Below, one piece after another: positions 57,961 through 64,000 of a stretch of DNA of 64,000 nucleotides. Origin of the DNA: Ascaris suum (lineage: Eukaryota; Nematoda; Chromadorea; Rhabditida; Ascarididae). The position numbers and the translations under genes were made by a program. The notes beneath the pieces are model-generated. The model saw only the letters and a list, made by a program, of their open reading frames with translations. It was not told the origin of the DNA and made no database searches. Within the stretch, counting starts at the first letter, position 1. Every line of letters starts with the position of its first letter. The DNA lies in the NCBI GenBank assembly GCA_013433145.1, contig CM024179.1:2032501-2096500 (forward strand), in the 5' to 3' direction.

Positions 57961-57970
57961 TCTGAAATGA
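57961..57970 (-). promoter_or_regulatory. candidate trans-splice acceptor of DRG1
   Basis: On the minus strand, TTTCAG ends at 57962 and only six bases (ACCGCC) separate it from the DRG1 ATG at 57955. A strong 3' splice site directly before a start codon in a nematode gene is best explained as the spliced-leader acceptor. An ordinary 5'UTR intron is the alternative. Confidence 0.5.
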
Positions 57971-58131
57971 CGCTGGTTGCTGAGATTATGAACCTTAAAC
58001 GAATTCGCATAACCATATAGCATCGCCTTGAGCACATAACACACGTCGAGACTCTCGCCCAAAACAACGTCTCCATCAAAGTATTCGAAATGAAGAACGA
58101 CGGGCGCGAGGTGAGGGTGAGAGGCGAGGGA

Positions 58132-58160
58132 GGGGGGGGGGGGGGGGGGGGAGGGGGAGG
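58132..58160. repeat. G19 run with purine-rich flank upstream of DRG1
   Basis: Nineteen G in a row, then AGGGGGAGG, about 180-200 bases before the DRG1 start codon. This is the longest G run in the window and lies in the likely promoter. On the minus strand it yields a false polyproline reading frame. Confidence 0.9.
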
Positions 58161-58738
58161 ATGAAGGAAACCCAACCATATACCACAAAGTCATGCAACT
58201 ACCCTCGTACAAATAACGCCTAGATACAAGTACGGCGGAAATTAAAATGTGGTGCGCAAGAATGTGATGTTTATAAAAGCCTTTTGCCTTTGTCTTTATG
58301 CGCCACATTTTTCTCAGTGCTATCAATCCAGAAGGCCTAAATCAGAAGGTGAGGCATAACAACTCCACTTTCAAGAAGCCACTTACGCGGAAACAACTCT
58401 ATATAGCACAGAATTATATTTTTAAACACTATATTTTAACATATGTTTTTAGTAAAAACACCTCATATAAACGTTAATATCTGCATTTGCTGTTACTTGG
58501 TAGAGCACAGTAAATAGTGTTGGATCCGAATAGAACCCCGAAGATGACAAAGTCCCCGGTCACTTTTAAGGTAAGGGGATGGATAAAGGCGGCGGTTATC
58601 TTCGCATCGAAAATTTTTAAAGGCATAACAACGGCACATGAGGTAAAAAAAACAAGCGATATTTATGGTTTCTCATTGGAAACAAATGGGCTTTACTCAG
58701 AAAGGGTTTTTAGTGAAGCAAACCTATCTTCATCCCCT

Positions 58739-58756
58739 CCCCCCCCCCCCCCCCCC
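58739..58756. repeat. C18 homopolymer
   Basis: Eighteen C in a row on the plus strand, in intergenic DNA between DRG1 and the MSP copies. Confidence 0.9.
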
Positions 58757-59849
58757 AACCAAGAAATTCAGAGCTTCCGGGCCTTCCCGAAAGCAAAGAA
58801 TTCATGAATGAAGGTTCCACCGGAACTTATAGTGAAACCCAAAGTGCATTACAAAATTTATACAATTATGGCGAAACATGACAAAGAAGCAAAACTATGA
58901 AATAAAATTAAACGGCAAACTATTTCCATTTAATAATATTCTAAATGTAAGTGGTTATTTTCGTAAATATTTCGTGAAAGAAAAAAATTTTTTTAACGTT
59001 AGAAAAACCATACAACAAACAAAAAACATCGTTTATTTACAATAAGTCACCCACTATAGAGAACACATCTATCAAAAATGAGGAGCGGAAATGCATCATC
59101 GTCTATGAGATGTGTAACGCCGACTTGACTTGGCTAGGCCAGTGCACGGGGGTGGTGGAAAGGGAGGGGAGAGCGAAAGAAAGTGGCCTCAGCCACGAAA
59201 AGCAAAGCATAGCCGAGCCAATTCAAAGCAAAGAATTGATCAAGTAACTAGACAGGACTATTAGCATAAATGTGATCTCAATTCCTTCTACGCATGATCC
59301 TATTCAACCACTTGATTTCTTGTTTCGAAATGGCCCGGGAACGTTTCTTCAAGCGTGGCCAAAGGCACAGATCCCTTCAAACTGACCGCAAAAGGTATTC
59401 ACAGTCTTGGCCGATCTAGGTTCAGACATGCACAGTGATTCTCGACCATGCTTGCTATCTTCCCTCCCCCTTCAAAAAAATAAGAAAAAAATTCCATCAC
59501 CATTGTTTGAGTGGTTTGCAAAATTAAGCTGAGACGGGTAAATTCAAACGTACAGATAGCGCCGCCACTGCGTGCTAGCAAAAACTGCCCTTTACAAAAA
59601 TTCATAACAGTTCCATGAAACAGGTACAGTGCATTCAAAAAAGAAAGAAAGAAACTACATACAACATCCCTAATAAACAGCACACAAAATAATATTTGAG
59701 ACCACGTCAAAACACGATTACCTCAACGGTACAAAAATTATAACATCTAGTTACCCGCCCAGCGTGGAAAGTTCTCAACATCCGTTCATATGGAAATGCA
59801 AAACATCGAAAATGATGCTCAGCCATTCGATAGCACTTTAACAACCCCT

Positions 59850-59865
59850 CCCCCCCCCCCCCCCC
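59850..59865. repeat. C16 homopolymer
   Basis: Sixteen C in a row in the same intergenic region, followed by AATAAAAAAAT. Confidence 0.9.
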
Positions 59866-60559
59866 AATAAAAAAATCGTCGCAATTAACTAATGAAATTC
59901 GAATTTACCGCTTTTTATGTCACATATCGTCACAATATGAACGGAGTAAAAATTTCGAATTTCAATAGTGATTTGGCTTTTCTATGGATTATTATCCACA
60001 TTTTTCCGCTACGCTAAGGTACTATAATTTGGAAGTGTACAACTCCGACCGAATTGTAAGTGAATGGATTTTGTTAGGCTATACCTTCAAGCATTCAGGT
60101 AAGAAGAGTTCAACTGGTTCGCAAAATCTATGTGCTACCACCTATGAGCGAAATAACTGCCTATACGAACGATATATAAATTGGTTGTTGTTGCAAGTTT
60201 CGAAACGATTCCCTATAAACTCTTAGCGCGGCAAACTCAACGGACTATAATGCGAATATTGTTGCAAGGTGTTTATCTATGAGATAAGAAAGAAGGTCGG
60301 GTGAGGTGATAAAGGAATTAATTAATGAAAAGGTATGCGAATGGAAATACAGAAATAAAATAACACAAAATATTAAAGCATATTCATATAAGATTAGCTA
60401 TATGAGATCGAAAACGCGAACTGTTTAATGCAATAAGTCGCTAAGGAATAGAGAAAAAATAGGATGCCGTCCATAGAAACAGACAACTTTTCGATCTCAA
60501 CCGTTCTTTTTGAGAATTAGTTTCTAAGTTTCCACCTCAAAAGTATTTTTCCTCCTTGA

Positions 60560-62170
60560 AAAAGTGGAATAATTGTGTGGAAATGAAATCGGCGCAAAGG
60601 TTGATTTCAAATTTCTTTCAGTTTGCAGCCTCAGGTGGGAAGTTAGTGCATAAGGTACGCAACAGTGGTATCGGTCGGTTGGCTATTAAAGTGAAAACAT
60701 CGAGCAGCGATCTCTATCGTACACGACCAGTCTACGCATTTATTGAGGGTGGTGAGGATGTTCGACTTGAAATATTCAGCTTGGTTCGTTCTCTAGATTA
60801 TTCGAAGGAATTCATCGATTCTCAAAATCCAAGAACTCAATCTTCCAAGGATTTAATTCAGAACTGGAGATGGATATGAGGTTCTTGTTCTCACCAAACA
60901 GGAATAAAGAATCAATAAGTATTGTTCAGCAAACAAAAAATTGACCACTGATTTGAAAGTGGTATTATAATATAAACAGTTTATAAATTTGCATTTTTGA
61001 AAATCGCCTATGAAACTCGCCGCCAATTTTTATATTTGCGATGAGAGAGTTGATAAAGAGGATGTTCGGATGTAAATTATATTCACGTGTTACAAGTATA
61101 TAAGCAATAATTATTAGATAAAGGTGACTAGGTGAGATATGCTGGAATATATTGGGGATCCAGGTGAATTATATTGAAATATAAAGGTAATTCCTCGCGA
61201 ATTCCCGAGGGTGTATTTTTTGCACTTCAATATCCATAATCGTAGATTAATTGTCGTTACAAATTAAATCCACATTTGTAACACATTTATATCCGCTATC
61301 CTTTAGTGGGCAGAATTCTTTAGTATCGATAAGTAAGCAATATATAAACACAAAATTTTTTAAATTTACTTCAAAAAACCACAGCTGTCAATAAATCCTT
61401 TATTAAGAATTAGAAGAAGATGACGAGCAATTAGACTGCCTCTAAATGAATGACACATTCTCCTTGTTGAGCACCTGCATTAAATGGTCCTTGTGGATCG
61501 GTTTCCTCTTGAGGCACTTCAGCGAATTGTATAACGAGTACATCCGTTCGTGGAGGACCCGTCTGTAAATAAAATGAGTTCCGAAATGCAAAACAACGAT
61601 TAGAACGTTGATTCATCGATTATATTTGCATTATTTTTAAAGTTTTGCAAAAAGTTTTGCAAAAAATAATTAAGAACGCTTCTCATCCATCTTTATTTAT
61701 ATTTAGTAAAGATTTATCAATTTTTATCTCTCTTTTTATTGCTAACACTGAGATTACTATTGCAATGTGGAGTCAATATCAGTTTATCAATTCAATTGAA
61801 TGTGATATAGAGATGCCAAAGGTTGTTTTGCTGAAGGTCTGAAACCCCCTTTCCATCCTCTTTATTTTCATCCCCGCTTCCGATTAAAATCCTGGGAAGA
61901 TTGGCCTTTCTTATCGAATGAATTCCTCCGAATAATCTAGAAAGCGAACCAGTCTGAGTATCTCAAGTTGAATATCCTCACCACCCTCAATAAATGCGTA
62001 GACTGGTCGTGTACGATAGAGATCGCTGCTCGAAGTTTTCACTTTAATAGCCAATCGACCGATACCACTGTTGCGTACCTTATGCACCAACTTCCCACCT
62101 GAGGCTGCAAACTGAAAGAAATTTTAAATCAACATTTGCACCGATTTCATTTCCACACAATTATTTCACT
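60560..62170. repeat. inverted duplication around the MSP exon
   Basis: The arms at about 60560-60885 and 61855-62170 are reverse complements of each other. They cover the 60 bases of intron before the middle exon, the exon itself and about 80-100 bases after it. The spacer of about 1 kb contains the last exon of the intact gene. The exon part is nearly identical, while the flanking intron parts differ by several substitutions and small indels. Confidence 0.8.
60622..60783 (+). pseudogene. orphan middle exon of an MSP-domain gene, inverted copy
   Basis: This 162-base open segment matches the middle exon of the facing minus-strand gene (61950-62111) at all but about nine positions. It keeps the acceptor TTTCTTTCAG and a donor (TTG then GTTCGT). 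It encodes FAASGGKLVHKVRNSGIGRL and then the MSP-like strand AIKVKTSSSDLYRTRPVYAF. The predicted ends differ from the partner: VRLEIFSL against IQLEILRL. I found no first exon upstream and no last exon before 61430, so it is probably a non-functional partial duplicate. The open frame and splice sites being intact leaves open use in a longer transcript. Confidence 0.65.
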
Positions 62171-62887
62171 TATTTTATTATCACTGATAGAAAATACGTG
62201 CCAAATATTGCAATTCATGGCTGTGTAAATTAAGGAAAGCAAATGATTTACGAAGAGAATATTCCCAAAGTGCTTCTGAACTGTCGAAAAATTTAACACT
62301 AGGTGGAGTATGAGGTTTTACAGTTACCTTTTTATGCAACAAAGGTATTTGTGAATTTTTTTTTGGATATTTTCATCCTCTATAGTTTTTAGACCAATGA
62401 TCAACTGAACGATGGCAACCTTATATTAAATTAAAATTCGGTATTCAATGATGGACTTATACTTAACCGCATGCAATATAAAATAACCTTTCATATCAGT
62501 ATGAGAGGTAAATAAATGGGTATTGCCCCATTCTGATTAATAATTGAAGATGAAAAAAGGATAGAAAAAAGACTCTATAATAAGTGGGGAATTGTGTTGA
62601 AAGGTTGATATCGCATGGTCATTCCATTTCACTCTTTAAACCGACCGCTTTCATAAATTACAAACAAATAGTAGATATACGAAACGATGCGTTTTATATA
62701 TAATTCAGCCGATCATTCGAAAGATTTCCTGCCAAAAGATTCGTCTATTTATGACTCGATAGTGGCTGAATGGTATCAATTGCAAATGCGTTTGTTAGAG
62801 AGAAATAACCGAAATTGAATAAAGTTTTATTCATATAATTAAATAACTCACATTTGCATTATCAGGTTCAACACTAATCACCGACAT
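61431..62887 (-). CDS. small MSP-domain sperm protein (SSP-like), 109 aa
   Basis: Major-sperm-protein domains form the cytoskeleton of crawling nematode sperm; short ~109-residue members (SSP class in C. elegans) are single-domain relatives. Exons in order: 62852-62887 (MSVISVEPDNAN), 61950-62111, 61431-61562 (TAA), all phase 0, total 109 aa. The fold signature is visible as N-terminal VEPDNANFAASGG, then KVRNSGIGRLAIKVKTSSSD, YRTRPVYAFIEGGED and the closing strands TDVLVIQFAEVP. The donor after the middle exon is GTTCGC rather than GTAAG, matching the unusual GTTCGT of the inverted copy and of one DRG1 exon. An AATAAA on this strand lies at 61399-61404. Testis or sperm expression is inferred from the family. 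The 31-bp GATA-containing repeats upstream may be part of the promoter. Confidence 0.87.
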
Positions 62888-64000
62888 TTCTTCAAAAATC
62901 CGCCCTTCGACCGCTTACGACTAATGAACGCTAACAAGTGGTCTCAAAATTTTATGGACTGGCAATAAAGTTGGAAATTTAAATGACTTTTTTTTAAAAT
63001 GCTAGTAAAATTTGATAAGGTCGAATATTTGCATATCGTTTTTGATAGAAATCGAATATTTGCATATCGTTTTTGATAGAAATCGAATATTTGCATATCG
63101 TTATTTAAAAAAAGTTTCAACAGAACAGAGAGATCTCTATTTCCCACGAATCATTTTCAATCATTGTATATTTTCATATTTATGAAAGATTGAGATTCTT
63201 TGAAAAGTTCGATAAAACAAAATGAATAAAAACAATAATTATGAGATTTATTCGCCAAAAAGTATCAATTCGATTACTTAAATAGATTATACAAAAATGG
63301 AAAATATAATGCAAATTATGTGGAAAAAGAAAATAAAGATTTGTGACAATGCAACTGAAATGAATAATAATAATAAGTGGACGAAAGAAATGCGAAGTGC
63401 GTATAATGAATCGGAATTGAAAAAAAAAAAACGTGACCGAGAAAAAAGTGGCGAATGATTTGGCTGATTGAAGTGATGGTCAAACGTCAATGGTCAGCTT
63501 TTCCCTATCACCTAATGGTCAAACGGTCAGTCGATCAGGTTTTTGATGGTCGATTGCTCACCGTGCAACGGTTAAAGTGGTCTATGGAAACAAAATGGTC
63601 GGATTTGATAGGGCTTACGATTTTAATTACTTTTAAAGTGCGCACATAGAAGCCATAGATTCGTGACGTGGGAAAATGTTAGCACCACTTCCATGATAGT
63701 GGAATCACCGATGAGGGTAGGCACCCTTTCGAGTGGAGAGGAAGCGGGGAAGAAGGAAACGGCAGACTCTCCTGGCCTGACTTACAAATACCTCTAGCTC
63801 CTTGGCAATGAAATATGAGTTTTTGGTTTTACTTCTTGTTCTATTTTTTGTCAAAATGTCAGAAATACTTATATTGTTTGACTGGAGACAGCTTCCCTAA
63901 CTTTCGGAATTATTCATTTTCCCCTTGAGATTTTCAAAAGAACGGCTTTGCATATCAGCGCAATTATGTAAATTTGCTCTTCGTGGATCCGAACTGCATA
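62888..64000. other. right flank: MSP promoter region and intergenic DNA
   Basis: It contains the 31-bp array next to the MSP gene and otherwise AT-rich sequence. Around 63475-63600 the word ATGGTC recurs several times. No reading frame here has a recognisable domain, and no exon with good splice sites was found up to the end. Confidence 0.45.
63021..63101. repeat. 31-bp tandem array (2.6 copies) upstream of the MSP gene
   Basis: Units run 63021-63051, 63052-63082 and a partial 63083-63101. Each holds TCGAATATTTGCATATCG, and the two full units end in TTTTTGATAGAAA. The array lies 130-215 bases upstream of the MSP start codon. It carries TGATAG (a WGATAR GATA-factor site) in each full unit, with TGATAA just before at 63013. 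ATTTGCAT also resembles an octamer (POU) site. Confidence 0.85.

Larger units (their letters stand above)
58200..60555. other. intergenic region upstream of DRG1
   Basis: No gene is supported. Two long C runs (C18 at 58739-58756, C16 at 59850-59865) stand out. Open frames at 58517, 59399 and 59984 have no recognisable domain. No counterpart of the MSP first exon was found upstream of the exon copy at 60622. Confidence 0.45.

Noticed and set aside
57771..58326. two minus-strand open frames with a polyproline run
   Set aside because: They are produced by the G19 run and overlap DRG1 exon 1 in the wrong frames.

Overview
The window is AT-rich eukaryotic DNA from a nematode. Three things point there: a major sperm protein (MSP) fold of the small sperm-protein type, compact exons with C. 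elegans-like TTTCAG acceptors, and acceptor-like AGs only 5-6 bases upstream of two start codons, as expected for spliced-leader trans-splicing. Long introns, microsatellites and many long G or C runs suggest a parasitic nematode (perhaps an ascaridomorph or spirurid) rather than Caenorhabditis; that placement is a guess. All gene models are exon chains joined by hand from splice signals, reading phase and family resemblance. No single ORF is a whole gene here.

Left part, plus strand: (1) about 0.92-8.59 kb, an 11-exon alpha-helical protein I cannot name, with a decayed duplicate of one exon. (2) 11.1-14.75 kb, golgin-45 (BLZF1 family), ending in the CxxC tail that binds GRASP55. (3) 18.9-30.16 kb, PXK/MONaKA, a PX domain plus degenerate kinase domain, 13 exons found, first exon(s) not found. 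A LINE tail with twin hairpins lies inside a PXK intron.

Middle: 31.0-34.4 kb is a mosaic of dispersed and tandem repeats with no convincing gene. From 36.1 to 57.96 kb on the minus strand lies DRG1, a GTPase acting in translation. It is complete in 9 exons (365 aa), spread over almost 22 kb. Its 13.5-kb second intron contains, on the opposite strand (44.28-51.07 kb), a nested gene for a single-pass membrane protein of about 576 aa of no family I recognise.

Right part: a three-exon MSP-domain gene (61.43-62.89 kb, minus) faces an inverted partial copy of itself (about 60.56-60.88 kb, plus). The copy keeps an intact middle exon with both splice sites but has no visible first or last exon. A 31-bp tandem array with GATA-type sites sits just upstream of the intact gene.

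The genes are mostly unrelated in function (Golgi stacking, endosomal trafficking, translation, sperm), so no operon-like pathway logic is claimed. The most interesting items are the inverted MSP pair, the nested membrane-protein gene, and the unnamed left-hand gene.
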